Shown here: positions 43,620-52,331 of the stretch, one piece after another
How the letters are laid out: each line of letters opens with the position of its first letter
Position numbering within the stretch: position 1 is the stretch's first letter
NCBI RefSeq assembly: GCF_900103785.1
Contig: NZ_FNHE01000011.1
Span: 1 to 64,000 of the forward strand
Length of the DNA stretch: 64,000 nt
Origin: Geodermatophilus siccatus
Lineage (GTDB): Bacteria; Actinomycetota; Actinomycetes; Mycobacteriales; Geodermatophilaceae
Direction of reading: 5' to 3'
The notes under the pieces: generated by a model
Told to the model about the DNA's origin: nothing
What the model saw: only the letters and a program-made list of their open reading frames with translations
Database searches by the model: none
Translations under genes and position numbers: made by a program

Positions 43620-44648
43620 GTGCGCATCGGTGTCCTGACCGGCGGGGGCGACTGCCCCGGCCTCAACGCCGTCATCCGCTCGGTCGTCCGCACCGCGACG
43701 ACCCAGTACGGCAGCTCGGTGATCGGTTTCCGCGACGGCTGGCGCGGTCTGCTCGAGAACCGGACCACGCCGCTCGACGTCGCCGCCGTCGACGGCCTGC
43801 TCACCCGCGGCGGGACGACGCTGGGCTCGGCCCGGGTCGCGCCGGAGAAGCTGCACGCCGGCCTCGACGACATGAAGACCGTGCTGGCCCGGCACGGGGT
43901 CGACGTGCTCATCCCGATCGGCGGTGAGGGCACGCTCACCGCGGCCCACCTGCTGTCGGAGGTCGGCGTCCCGGTGGTCGGCATCCCCAAGACCATCGAC
44001 AACGACATCGACTGCACCGACCTGACCTTCGGCTTCGACACCGCGGTCAGCGTCGCCACGGAGATGATCGACCGGCTGCACACCACCGCCGAGTCGCACC
44101 AGCGGGTGCTGCTGGTGGAGGTCATGGGCCGGCACGCCGGGTGGATCGCGCTGCACGCGGGCCTCGCCGCCGGCGCGCACCTGACCCTGGTGCCCGAGGA
44201 GCCCTTCGACGTCGCCGAGGTCGCGAAGATCGTCGGAGACCGCTTCGCCCGCGGCGACTCGCACGTCATCGGCGTCGTCGCCGAGGGCGCGTCCCCGCTG
44301 CCCGGCACGATGCTGGTCCGCGACGGCGGCGTCGACGAGTACGGCCACAAGCGGTTCACCGGTGTGGCCCAGCAGCTCGGCGAGGAGCTGGAGCGGCGCA
44401 CCGGCAAGGAGGTGCGCACCACCGTGCTCGGCCACGTGCAGCGCGGCGGCACCCCGACGTCGTTCGACCGGGTGCTGGCCACCCGGTTCGGCCTGCACGC
44501 CACCGTCGCCGCGCACGACGGCAAGGTCGGTCAGATGGTGGCGCTGCGCGGCACCGAGATCGAGCTGGTGCCGCTGGCCGACGCCGTCGCCCGGCTCAAG
44601 ACCGTCACGCCGACGCGGCTGGCGGAGACCCTCGCCTTCACCGGGTGA
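43620..44648 (+). CDS. pfkA: 6-phosphofructokinase
   Basis: 342 residues, full-length PFK: GVLTGGGDCPGLNAVIRSVV, then the nucleotide loop PIGGEGTLTAAHLLSEVG, PKTIDNDIDCTDLTFGFDTA with catalytic TIDND, and EVMGRHAGWIALHAGLA. By the usual numbering the phosphate-donor residues are Gly104 and Lys124 (GGEG and PKTID). Gly104 predicts ATP rather than pyrophosphate; Lys124 is shared with PPi enzymes and with Streptomyces ATP-PFK. It makes fructose-1,6-bisphosphate. GTG 43620 follows AGGGAGACAGCC. The end of the gene has been tandemly duplicated. Confidence 0.95.
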   Translation: MRIGVLTGGGDCPGLNAVIRSVVRTATTQYGSSVIGFRDGWRGLLENRTTPLDVAAVDGLLTRGGTTLGSARVAPEKLHAGLDDMKTVLARHGVDVLIPIGGEGTLTAAHLLSEVGVPVVGIPKTIDNDIDCTDLTFGFDTAVSVATEMIDRLHTTAESHQRVLLVEVMGRHAGWIALHAGLAAGAHLTLVPEEPFDVAEVAKIVGDRFARGDSHVIGVVAEGASPLPGTMLVRDGGVDEYGHKRFTGVAQQLGEELERRTGKEVRTTVLGHVQRGGTPTSFDRVLATRFGLHATVAAHDGKVGQMVALRGTEIELVPLADAVARLKTVTPTRLAETLAFTG

Positions 44649-44675
44649 AGGAGACCCTCGCCCTCACCGGGTGAT
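44624..44675 (+). repeat. 26-bp tandem duplication across the pfk stop codon
   Basis: GGAGACCCTCGCCTTCACCG.. (44624-44649) is repeated at 44650-44675 with two mismatches, including its own out-of-frame TGA. The first unit encodes the C-terminus ETLAFTG and the stop; the second is untranslated and runs into a conserved-loop hairpin. Confidence 0.85.
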
Positions 44676-44739
44676 GGACCTCCCTGCCCCCCCGCCACGC
44701 GCAGGCTCGCGGCGGGCCCCTGCGGGGGGGGGGGGGGCC
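44675..44739. terminator. Post-stop hairpin, copy B, with a run of 14 G
   Basis: The arms CCCGCCAC (44691-44698) and GCGGCGGG (44709-44716) pair with one A-C mismatch around GCGCAGGCTC. A run of 14 G follows (44724-44737). It lies between converging pfk and SBP56 genes. The sequence after the SBP56 stop on the other strand also begins with an AAGGACC leader. Confidence 0.6.
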
Positions 44740-44752
44740 ATGGTCCTTGCGT

Positions 44753-46171
44753 TCAGCGGTAGCAGTAGGAATCGGAGGAGGCGTCCCCGCCCTGCAGCCG
44801 CACCTGGTGCGGCCGCAGGCCGCGCCAGTCCTCGCCGTGCGGGAAGAACCGGTCGTCGAGGCCGAGCCCGCCGGTCCCCGGGTCGGTGTCGATCTTGGCC
44901 ATCCAGGAGCCGGTGCCGTCGGGGAAGAACTGGTCGTCCCACGCGCCGTAGAGCGAGTTGGTGACGTAGATGCGCCGGCCGTCGCGGCTGACCTCGACCA
45001 TCTGCGGGCCGCCGGCCAGCGGTTCGCCGGGTGCGGCCGGGTGCGGGGTCTTCCGCACCACGCCGCCCAGGCGGACCGAGCCCACCTCGCGCGGGTGCGC
45101 CGGGTCGCTGACGTCGTACTGCTTGAGCTCGCCGGTGCCCCAGCACGAGACGTAGAGCATCCGGTCGTCGACCGACAGGTCGATGTCGGTGACCAGCGGC
45201 GGCACCGCGGAGAACGGCTTCAGCGCGGGCGGCAGGTCGTCGGGGTCGGCCGGCTCGGCGGGGATGGTGATGACCTTCTCGGCCTTCCACTCGTCGCCGT
45301 CCCGGTGCCAGCGCCACACCGACGCCGACAGGTCGGCGGTCGAGACGACGACGCCGACGAAGCCCCAGGTGGCGTCCGGGTCGTGGGAGGGCCGCAGCTC
45401 CAGCACCATCTGGTGCTCGGGCCCGAGGTCGACCTCCTGCAGGTGCCGGCCCTCGGCGAGGTCCCAGAAGTGCAGCCGGTGGCCGTACCGGTTGTCCAGC
45501 AGCAGCTCGGGCACCAGCCCGTCCTCGACCATCGACGGCGTGCCCCACTCGCTGGAGACCAGGGTGTTCTGGTTGAGGTGCCACCAGGCGTCGTAGGCCA
45601 GGTACTGCGGGCCGCGGTCGGTCTCCCACGCCCGCAGGACGTCGAAGGTGCTGTGGTCCAGCAGCGCGATCCCGCCGGGGCCGTCGTCCCCGTCCGCGCT
45701 GCCCAGGCAGGTGAGGAAGACGCCGTCCGGGCCGCAGTGCAGCGTGTGCGGCCGTGAGTAGCCGGCCTTCTCCGCCAGCTCCTCCGCCCCGATCGTCTTG
45801 TGCAGCCGGGGTGCGCGCGGGTCGGGGTGGGTGTCGTAGACGTGCACGTTCGAACTGCGCAGGCCGGGCAGCAGGAGGTAGCGGCGCTGCAGGCCGTCGT
45901 GGCCCATGTCGTGCCCCTCGTGCAGCAGCGCGCTGGAGCAGGCGTTCCAGCCGAAGTGGTGCAGCTCGTCGCCGACGGTGGGCAGCTCGGCCCAGCCGAC
46001 GATCTGTCCGTAGCTGGGGGACCCGGCGTCGGTGTCGACGACGGTCAGGGCGTCGGGCCTGCTGCCGGCACGGTCGAACGCGACCACGTAGGCCAGGCGC
46101 TCGCTCGGCGCCGCGATCGCCTCGGCGGCGCTGCGGTAGAAGGTCGGGTCCATCCGCGTCGGGGTGCTCAT
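44753..46171 (-). CDS. Selenium-binding protein 56 family, methanethiol-oxidase-like
   Basis: 472 residues, SBP56/SELENBP1 family: DPTFYRSAAEAIAAPSERLA, ELHHFGWNACSSALL, RPHTLHCGPDGVFLTCLG, HQMVLELRPSHDPDATWGFV, TDIDLSVDDRMLYVSCWGTG, and VSRDGRRIYVTNSLYGAWDD with the closing SGSWM-type KIDTD. Known members oxidise methanethiol to formaldehyde, H2S and H2O2 with copper bound by conserved His. The His-rich motifs are intact here. Start ATG 46171 has CCAGGAGGCCACGGC upstream. It fits the sulfur theme of the window and converges with pfk. No signal peptide. Confidence 0.93.
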   Translation of the reverse strand: MSTPTRMDPTFYRSAAEAIAAPSERLAYVVAFDRAGSRPDALTVVDTDAGSPSYGQIVGWAELPTVGDELHHFGWNACSSALLHEGHDMGHDGLQRRYLLLPGLRSSNVHVYDTHPDPRAPRLHKTIGAEELAEKAGYSRPHTLHCGPDGVFLTCLGSADGDDGPGGIALLDHSTFDVLRAWETDRGPQYLAYDAWWHLNQNTLVSSEWGTPSMVEDGLVPELLLDNRYGHRLHFWDLAEGRHLQEVDLGPEHQMVLELRPSHDPDATWGFVGVVVSTADLSASVWRWHRDGDEWKAEKVITIPAEPADPDDLPPALKPFSAVPPLVTDIDLSVDDRMLYVSCWGTGELKQYDVSDPAHPREVGSVRLGGVVRKTPHPAAPGEPLAGGPQMVEVSRDGRRIYVTNSLYGAWDDQFFPDGTGSWMAKIDTDPGTGGLGLDDRFFPHGEDWRGLRPHQVRLQGGDASSDSYCYR

Positions 46172-46334
46172 GCCGTGGCCTCCTGGACTGGGGGGAGTCC
46201 CGACCTTCCCGCGCCCGGCAGCCGCGCGGAAGACGCTGCTGCGTCGGCCGGCCCGGCCGTCCGTTCGCGCTGCCGGAGGCGGGGCCGCTCGGTAGCGTCC
46301 GGGGCTCCGAGCCGGCCGACGACGGGAGCCCGCC

Positions 46335-47048
46335 GTGCCCGAGACGACCATCCCCGGCGCGGTGAGCGCACCGCGGCTGCGCGCGCACCTCGCCGTCCCG
46401 CCCGTGGGCGAGGGGCCGTGGCCGGGCGTGGTGGTGGTGCACGAGGCGTTCGGGCTCAACGACGACACCCGCGAGCAGGCCGACCGGCTCGCCGCCGCCG
46501 GCTACCTCGCCGTCGCCCCCGACCTGTTCAGCGCCGGCGGCGCCGTGCGCTGCCTGAAGCGCACCTTCGGCGACCTGTTCCGCCAGGACGGCCCGGCCTT
46601 CGGCGACCTGGAGGCGGCGCGCAGCTGGCTGGCCGGCCGGGAGGACTGCACCGGCCGGGTCGGCGTCGTCGGCTTCTGCATGGGCGGCGGGTTCGCGCTG
46701 CTGGCGGCCACCCGCGGCTTCGACGTCGCCGCGCCGAACTACGGCATGCTGCCGAAGGACGTCGACCGGGTGCTGGCCGGCGCCTGCCCGGTCGTGGCCA
46801 GCTACGGGAAGAGGGACCGCGCCCTCCGCGGGGCGGCCCAGCGGCTGGAGCGGGCGCTCTCCGAGCACGGGGTGCCGCACGACGTCCACGAGTACCCCGA
46901 CGCCGGGCACTCGTTCATGAACCGGCACGACGTCGGGCCCTTCGCCGTCCTGGAGCGGGTGGCCGGCCTCAGCTACCACCACCCGTCGGCCGAGGACGCC
47001 TGGGCGCGAATCCTCCGCTTCCTCGACACGCACCTGCGCGCGGACTGA
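46335..47048 (+). CDS. Dienelactone hydrolase family protein
   Basis: 237 residues of the DLH alpha/beta-hydrolase branch. Glu of the triad environment is in [20 protein letters not shown], and nucleophile Cys is in [20 protein letters not shown]. Asp lies in [10 protein letters not shown] and His in [12 protein letters not shown]. The enzyme opens dienelactone rings in aromatic degradation or hydrolyses related esters. The neighbours, a dehydroshikimate dehydratase and a shikimate/quinate dehydrogenase gene on the other strand, support a role in aromatic-acid catabolism. GTG 46335 follows ACGGGAGCCCGCC. A TAGCGT box lies at 46293-46298. It converges with the QsuB-like gene, leaving 14 bases. 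Confidence 0.92.
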   Translation: MPETTIPGAVSAPRLRAHLAVPPVGEGPWPGVVVVHEAFGLNDDTREQADRLAAAGYLAVAPDLFSAGGAVRCLKRTFGDLFRQDGPAFGDLEAARSWLAGREDCTGRVGVVGFCMGGGFALLAATRGFDVAAPNYGMLPKDVDRVLAGACPVVASYGKRDRALRGAAQRLERALSEHGVPHDVHEYPDAGHSFMNRHDVGPFAVLERVAGLSYHHPSAEDAWARILRFLDTHLRAD

Positions 47049-47062
47049 GCCGCACCCGCCCG

Positions 47063-48919
47063 CTACGGGACGACGGCCGCCTGACGCCTCCGGCGGTGGG
47101 CGGCCATCCGCACCGGCGCGTCGGCGCTGCCGTAGCCGTCGTAGCCGCCCAGGCGCTGCACGACCTCGAAGAACACCCGGTCGCCGAGCACCTCGGTGGC
47201 CAGGTGCAGGTAGGCGCCGGCGGCGTCCTCCTCGTACATGAGGCCGTGCTCCCGGACGGCGGCGAGCAGGTCGGCGGGCAGGTCGAAGCGGGCCTCGAGG
47301 TCGTCGGCGTAGTTGGCCGGCAGCGCCAGCAGCGGCGCCCCGGCCGCGCGCAGCGCCGCGGCGGTGGCGACCAGGTCGTCGGTGGCCAGGGCGACGTACT
47401 GCGGCTCGGGGACGCCGGGTGCCCAGCCACCGCGGCGCAGCGTCGCGGCCGACAGGGCCAGCCGCACGGAGCGGTCCGGGTCGGTGACCGCGCGGGTGCG
47501 CACCAGGCCGAAGGGTGCGGCCAGCTCGGTGACCTCCTGCGGCTCCAGTCCGAGGACGGCGCGGTAGAACAGCCCCGCCTCGTCGAAGGAGTCGAACGGC
47601 TGGCTCAGCCCCACGTGGTCGACGCAGGTGATCCCCGCACCCGGCCCGGGCGGTTCCCCGGTGGGCAGGAAGTCGGACGGCCAGCCGTCGGGGACGGTGC
47701 GGGTGAAGAAGACCTGGGTGCCGTCGGGCGCGGCGACGGCCGACAGCTCGGCCTCCGCGGCGCCGCGGGTGCGGGGGAGGACCGGGGCGCTCATCGCGTC
47801 GGCGCGGGCGGCCGAGCGGCCGGGGTCCGCACTCTCCAGGCCGAGCGCGGCGACCGACGCGATCCCGGCCGCGGCCGGGCGCACCACCGAGGCGTTGAGC
47901 AGCACCCGCGCGCGGCCCTGCTCCCACAGCTGCACCGGCTTGGAGCGGTGCTGGCCGGTGTGCGTGAAGCCGAGCGCGGCGAGCACCTCGGCCACCCGCG
48001 GACCGGAGACCCCGTCGACGCCGAGCTCGGTGAACGACCAGCCCGACAGCGCGGGTGCGGCCGGAGGGAGGGGGAGGCCGGACGCCGGGTCGCGCAGCGC
48101 CAGCGCCTCCTCCAGCCACTGCAGGGAGCGCATCGCGTCCACCGCCGTCCGGGCCGGGTCGGCTTGCCGGTAGACGTCGTTGAAGACCTCGAGCGACAGC
48201 GGCCCGGGATAGCCGGTGGCGAGCACCGCGGCGAGGAAGCCGGGCAGGTCGAAGGCGCCCTGGCCGGGGAAGAGGCGGTGGTGGCGGCTCCACTGCAGCA
48301 CGTCCATGGCCAGCCGCGGGGCGTCGGCCAGCTGCAGGAAGAACAGCTTCTCCCCGGGGACGTCGGCGAAGCCGGCCGGGTCGCCGCCGCGGGAGAGCAC
48401 GTGGAAGCTGTCCAGGCACAGCCCGAGGGCGGCGGAGTCGGCACGGCGGACGGCGTCCCACGACCGCTCCCAGGTCGAGACGTGCCGGCCCCAGGCCAGT
48501 GCCTCGTAGGCGATCCGCAGGCCGCGCTCGCCGGCGCGGGCGGCAGCGGTGGCCAGCTGCCCGGCCAGCCGGTCGGCGTCCTCGACGGCGTCCGGCGCGA
48601 CCGAGGAGCAGACCAGCACGGTGTCCACACCCAACGCAGCCATCACGTCGAACTTGCGCTCGGCCCGGCGCAGGTTGCGGGCGAAGCGGTCGGGATCGGT
48701 GGAGTCCAGGTCGCGGAAGGGCTGGTAGAGGTCGATCGACAGGCCGAGGTCGGCGCAGCGGGCGGCCAGCTCCGCGGGTGACCAGGGGGAGGCGACCAGG
48801 TCGGGCTCGAACACCTCGATGCCGTCGAACCCGGCGGTGGCCGCCGCGGCGATCTTGTCCTCGAGCGTGCCGGACAGGCAGACCGTGGCGATGGCCCGGC
48901 GGAGGCGCCTAGTCGACAC
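47063..48919 (-). CDS. 3-dehydroshikimate dehydratase, two-domain QsuB type
   Basis: 618 residues, the size of QsuB. The N-terminal TIM-barrel domain (1-290), of the xylose-isomerase/AP-endonuclease-2 type, has ATVCLSGTLEDKIAAAATAG, FDGIEVFEPDLV, IAYEALAWGRHVSTW, LGLCLDSFHVLSRGGD and SLEVFNDVYRQ (metal Glu/Asp/Glu). The C-terminal HPPD/VOC-like domain runs from about 300 (CVDHVGLSQPFDSFDEAGLF). It dehydrates 3-dehydroshikimate to protocatechuate, feeding aromatic catabolism. GTG 48919 overlaps the end of the aroE-like gene by 11 bases, so they form an operon controlled by the twin operators further upstream. Confidence 0.93.
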   Translation of the reverse strand: MSTRRLRRAIATVCLSGTLEDKIAAAATAGFDGIEVFEPDLVASPWSPAELAARCADLGLSIDLYQPFRDLDSTDPDRFARNLRRAERKFDVMAALGVDTVLVCSSVAPDAVEDADRLAGQLATAAARAGERGLRIAYEALAWGRHVSTWERSWDAVRRADSAALGLCLDSFHVLSRGGDPAGFADVPGEKLFFLQLADAPRLAMDVLQWSRHHRLFPGQGAFDLPGFLAAVLATGYPGPLSLEVFNDVYRQADPARTAVDAMRSLQWLEEALALRDPASGLPLPPAAPALSGWSFTELGVDGVSGPRVAEVLAALGFTHTGQHRSKPVQLWEQGRARVLLNASVVRPAAAGIASVAALGLESADPGRSAARADAMSAPVLPRTRGAAEAELSAVAAPDGTQVFFTRTVPDGWPSDFLPTGEPPGPGAGITCVDHVGLSQPFDSFDEAGLFYRAVLGLEPQEVTELAAPFGLVRTRAVTDPDRSVRLALSAATLRRGGWAPGVPEPQYVALATDDLVATAAALRAAGAPLLALPANYADDLEARFDLPADLLAAVREHGLMYEEDAAGAYLHLATEVLGDRVFFEVVQRLGGYDGYGSADAPVRMAAHRRRRQAAVVP

Positions 48920-49787
48920 GGACGTCGGAGACCAGCGAGGTGAAGTGGGCCAGCATGCGTTCGGCATCGGGCTCGACGCCGGTGAACAGCCGGAAGGCGT
49001 CGACGGCCTGGAACACGGCCATGCCGCCGCCGTCGAGCACCCGGCAGCCCAGCTCGCGCGCGGTGCGGACCAGCGCGGTCTCCAGCGGCCGGTAGACGAT
49101 GTCGGCCACCCACAGGTCGGGTCGCAGCAGGCCGGCGTCCAGCGGCAGCCCGGGGTGGGCGGCCATGCCGGTGGGGGTGGCGTGCACCAGACCGTCGGCC
49201 CGGGGGAGTGTCGCGGGCAGCGTGCCGAGGTCCCCGCCCTCGGCGCGGTCGGCGCCGAAGCGATCGCCAAGGGATGCGGCGAGCTCGCCGGCCCGTCGGC
49301 CGTCCACGTCGAGGACGGTCAGCCGGTGGGTGCCCAGGGTGAGCAGCGCGTGCGCGACCGCCGCGCCGGCGCCGCCGGCGCCGAGCAGCACGACCCGGTC
49401 CAGCGGGGCCTCGGGCAGGCCGCGGTCGAAGGCCCGGGCGAAGCCGGACCAGTCGGTGTTGTGCCCGACCGCCCGGCCGTCGCGGAGGACGACGGTGTTC
49501 ACCGCACCGAGGGCCGCGGCGTCGGGGGAGAGCTCGTCGAGGTGCTCGAGCACCAGCTGCTTGCAGGGGTGGGTGACGTTGAGCCCGTCGTAGCCGGCCA
49601 GCCGGGCGGCGGCGAGGATCTCGCCGATCGCCGTGGCCGGCTTCTGCAGCCGGTCGAGGTCCAGCCGCCGGTAGAGGTAGCGCAGGCCCAGCTGGTCGGC
49701 CTCGCGCTCGTGCAGCGGTGGGGACAGCGAGGGGCCGATGCCGCTGCCGACCAGACCGACCAGGAACCCCTGCGCACCGTTCGTCAC
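48909..49787 (-). CDS. Quinate/shikimate dehydrogenase (AroE/QsuD family)
   Basis: 292 residues of the shikimate-dehydrogenase fold. Substrate site: GLVGSGIGPSLSPPLHEREA with Ser-Ser equivalents, GLNVTHPCKQLVLEHLDEL (catalytic Lys changed context but NVTxP-K preserved), AVNTVVLRDGRAVGHNTD. Nucleotide site: LLGAGGAGAAVAHALLTL followed by DVDGRRA, where Asp after strand two favours NAD+ over NADP+, as in catabolic QsuD. It oxidises shikimate or quinate to the 3-dehydro form, the substrate of the next gene. GTG 49787 lies behind GGGGGCGGTCCC; GTG at 49838 would cover an operator. Confidence 0.92.
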   Translation of the reverse strand: MTNGAQGFLVGLVGSGIGPSLSPPLHEREADQLGLRYLYRRLDLDRLQKPATAIGEILAAARLAGYDGLNVTHPCKQLVLEHLDELSPDAAALGAVNTVVLRDGRAVGHNTDWSGFARAFDRGLPEAPLDRVVLLGAGGAGAAVAHALLTLGTHRLTVLDVDGRRAGELAASLGDRFGADRAEGGDLGTLPATLPRADGLVHATPTGMAAHPGLPLDAGLLRPDLWVADIVYRPLETALVRTARELGCRVLDGGGMAVFQAVDAFRLFTGVEPDAERMLAHFTSLVSDVRVD

Positions 49788-49802
49788 GGGACCGCCCCCT
49801 CT

Positions 49803-49936
49803 ATGTACCAACTGGTGAGTTGTTGTGCAGCACACCACATCCGGTCGCCTGGCACCAGCCTCGGCCCGCGGTCGACGGCCGCTCGCGGCCGGGGGCTTGT
49901 GCTCTGCGCCACGCTAATGTACCAAGTAGTTCATTG
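49803..49936. promoter_or_regulatory. Divergent control region with twin TetR-type operators
   Basis: ATGTACCAACTGGTGAGTTG (49803-49822) and ATGTACCAAGTAGTTCATTG (49917-49936) agree at 15 of 20 positions. Each overlaps a -10: minus-strand TACATA (49807-49802) for the aroE side and TAATGT (49915-49920) for the MFS side. A repressor binding both would shut off both divergent units. The TetR gene at 51628 is the obvious candidate. Confidence 0.65.
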
Positions 49937-50028
49937 CGGACGTGGTGCCGGTCACCGCGCTCGCTCCGCACCGAGCACCGCCGTCCCGCGCCCGCCGGCG
50001 CACCCCCCCTTCCCTCCCAGGAGGACCG

Positions 50029-51417
50029 ATGCGCGACGCAGTGGCCGAGCCGGGCTCGCACGAGCCCCGCGAGTTCCAGAAGACGCCCAGGAAGGCCGCG
50101 GCCAGCGGCTGGATGGGCAGCGCGCTGGAGTACTACGACTTCTTCATCTACGCCCAGGCCGCCGCCCTGGTGTTCCCGACGATCTTCTTCGCGGAGTCCG
50201 ATCCGCAGGTCGCCGTCATCGCCTCGCTGGCGACCTTCGGTGTCGGCTACGTCGCCCGCCCGATCGGCGCGTTCGTGCTGGGTCACTACGGCGACACCCA
50301 CGGGCGCAAGAACGTGCTCGTGCTCTGCATGCTGTTGATGGGCGCGTCGACGTTCCTCGTCGCGCTGCTGCCCACCTACCAGCAGGTGGGCCTCCTGGCC
50401 CCGGCGCTGCTGGTGGTGCTGCGGCTGGTGCAGGGCTTCGCCGTGGGCGGTGAGATCTCCGGCGCCAGCGCGATGATCGTCGAGCACGCGCCGTTCGGCC
50501 GGCGCGGCTACTACGCCAGCTACACCCTGCAGGGCGTCCAGGCCGGGCAGATCCTCGCCGCCGCGGTGTTCCTGCCGCTGTCGGCGCTGCTGCCCGAGGA
50601 GCAGTTCCAGTCGTGGGGCTGGCGCATCCCCTTCCTGCTGTCAGCGGTGGTCGTCGTCGCCGGCTACGTGATCCGGCGGCGGGTCGAGGAGACCCCGGTC
50701 TTCCGAGAGGAGGCCGCGCACGGCGAGGTGCCCAAGGCCCCGATCGTCCAGGCGGTCAAGGAGAGCGGCAAGGACATGTTCCGGGTCGTCTGCATGGCGC
50801 TGATGAACGCCGTCCCGGTGGCGGCCACCGTGTTCGGCGCGGCCTACGCCACCCAGGAGGAGTACGGCAACGGCTTCAGCACCACCACGTACCTGTGGGT
50901 CTCCGTGGTGGGCAACGCGGTCGCCGTGCTGCTGATCCCCTTCGTCGGCAACCTGTCCGACCGCATCGGCCGGCGGCCGTGCATCATCGTCGGCGCGCTG
51001 GGGTCGACGGCGCTGTCCTTCGGCTACCTCTACGCGATCAGCCAGGGCTCCGTGGTCGGCGCCTTCGTCCTCGCGATCCTCATGTGGGGCGTTGTGTACC
51101 AGGGCTACAACGCGGTGTACCCGGCCTTCTACCAGGAGCTCTTCCCGGCCCGGACCCGCGTGACGGCCTTCGCGGTCTCGCAGAACCTGGGCACGATGAT
51201 CACCGCCTTCCTGCCCACGATCTACGCGATCGTGGCGCCGGGCGGGTCCAACGTGCCGCTGATCGTCGGCAGCATCACCTTCGGCATCGGGATCATCGCG
51301 GCGACGGCCGCCTGGTCGGCCCGGGAGACCTACCGCGTGCACATGAACGACCTGGGTCGCGACGACGCTCCGGTGGTGCCGCGCGAGGAGTACGACCGCA
51401 TCCGCGCCTCGGTCTGA
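50029..51417 (+). CDS. MFS metabolite:H+ symporter, ShiA/ProP type
   Basis: 462 residues with 12 predicted membrane segments. The family signature is ASGWMGSALEYYDFFIYAQA near the N-terminus, then FLGDRxGRK-like GHYGDTHGRKNVLVLCMLLM, RLVQGFAVGGEISGASAMIV and, in the second half, GNLSDRIGRRPCIIVG. The N-terminal EYYDFFIYA is diagnostic for the ShiA/ProP/KgtP branch. The context (shikimate/quinate catabolism, shared operator) suggests uptake of shikimate, quinate or protocatechuate. ATG 50029 follows CCCAGGAGGACC. The stop is followed by a conserved-loop hairpin. Confidence 0.93.
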   Translation: MRDAVAEPGSHEPREFQKTPRKAAASGWMGSALEYYDFFIYAQAAALVFPTIFFAESDPQVAVIASLATFGVGYVARPIGAFVLGHYGDTHGRKNVLVLCMLLMGASTFLVALLPTYQQVGLLAPALLVVLRLVQGFAVGGEISGASAMIVEHAPFGRRGYYASYTLQGVQAGQILAAAVFLPLSALLPEEQFQSWGWRIPFLLSAVVVVAGYVIRRRVEETPVFREEAAHGEVPKAPIVQAVKESGKDMFRVVCMALMNAVPVAATVFGAAYATQEEYGNGFSTTTYLWVSVVGNAVAVLLIPFVGNLSDRIGRRPCIIVGALGSTALSFGYLYAISQGSVVGAFVLAILMWGVVYQGYNAVYPAFYQELFPARTRVTAFAVSQNLGTMITAFLPTIYAIVAPGGSNVPLIVGSITFGIGIIAATAAWSARETYRVHMNDLGRDDAPVVPREEYDRIRASV

Positions 51418-51484
51418 CGGAGGACCCCCTGCCCCCCGCCACTCGCAGGCTCGCGGCGGGACCCTGCAGGGGAGCCGCCCCGGT
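51418..51484 (+). terminator. Post-stop hairpin, copy C (best representative)
   Basis: The arms CCCGCCAC (51435-51442) and GCGGCGGG (51453-51460) pair with one A-C mismatch around TCGCAGGCTC (51443-51452). The outer segments CCCCCTGC and GCAGGGG can form a second stem enclosing it. It follows the MFS stop directly with CGGAGGACC. Confidence 0.7.
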
Positions 51485-51627
51485 GGCCGGGCCGACCTCC
51501 GTCGGCCCGGCCACCGGCCCGTCCCGTCAGGAGGCGACGTGACCGGCGAGCCGGTGGACCTGCCGGGCACCGCCGCCGGGCGTCCTAGGCTCGGGGGGAT
51601 CCCACCGACGTGAAGAGGTCCGCAGCC

Positions 51628-52314
51628 GTGTCGTCCGCCGCTCAGCCGCTGTCCGACGAGCCCGTCCCCGCGGTCGCAGCCGTCTCCGATCCGCCGCGGC
51701 AGCGCGACGCCGAGCGCACCCGCGCGGAGATCCTCGACGTGGCCACCAGCGAGTTCGCCGACCGGGGCTACGCCGGGGCACGGGTGGACGAGATCGCCGC
51801 GAAGACCAGCACCACCAAGCGGATGATCTACTACTACTTCGGCGGCAAGGAGCAGCTCTACGTCGCCGTCCTGGAGCGGTCCTACAGCCGGATCCGCGGT
51901 CTCGAGCAGCAGCTCGACGTCGAGCACCTCGACCCGGTCGAGGCCATCCGCGCGCTGGCCGGGCTGACCTTCGACCACCACGAGGCGCACCCGGACTTCA
52001 TCCGGCTGGTCAGCATCGAGAACATCCACCGCGCCGAGCACATCGCCCGCTCGGAGCGGCTGTCCAACCTCAACACCCGCGCCCTGGACGTGCTCGGGCG
52101 CATCCTGGCCCGCGGACGCGAGGCCGGCGTCTTCCGGGACGACGTGGAGGCGCTGGACGTGCACCAGGTCATCAGCGGCTTCTGCATCTACCGGACCGCC
52201 AACCGGTACACCTGGCGCGCCCTCTTCGGGCGGGACATGCTCGACCCCGAGCGACGCGACCAGCAGCGCCAGATGCTCGGCGACCTCGTCGTCGCCTATC
52301 TCACCGCCCGCTGA
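51628..52314 (+). CDS. TetR family transcriptional regulator
   Basis: 228 residues. The N-terminal TetR HTH reads AERTRAEILDVATSEFADRG, then YAGARVDEIAAKTSTTKRMI and YYYFGGKEQLYVAVLERSY. The ligand domain has HHEAHPDFIRLVSIENIHRA and the ending FGRDMLDPERRDQQRQMLGD, similar to regulators of shikimate and protocatechuate genes. It probably binds the twin ATGTACCAA operators and responds to a quinate-pathway metabolite (inference). GTG 51628 has AAGAGG nine bases upstream; GTG 51610 is an in-frame alternative. TAGGCT at 51587-51592 is a likely -10. Confidence 0.9.
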   Translation: MSSAAQPLSDEPVPAVAAVSDPPRQRDAERTRAEILDVATSEFADRGYAGARVDEIAAKTSTTKRMIYYYFGGKEQLYVAVLERSYSRIRGLEQQLDVEHLDPVEAIRALAGLTFDHHEAHPDFIRLVSIENIHRAEHIARSERLSNLNTRALDVLGRILARGREAGVFRDDVEALDVHQVISGFCIYRTANRYTWRALFGRDMLDPERRDQQRQMLGDLVVAYLTAR

Positions 52315-52331
52315 GCACCCGCGGCCGCCGG

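Noticed and set aside
44664..48461. A 1265-codon minus-strand frame across the SBP56, dienelactone hydrolase and QsuB genes
   Set aside because: It is out of frame with all three recognised proteins and has no family features.
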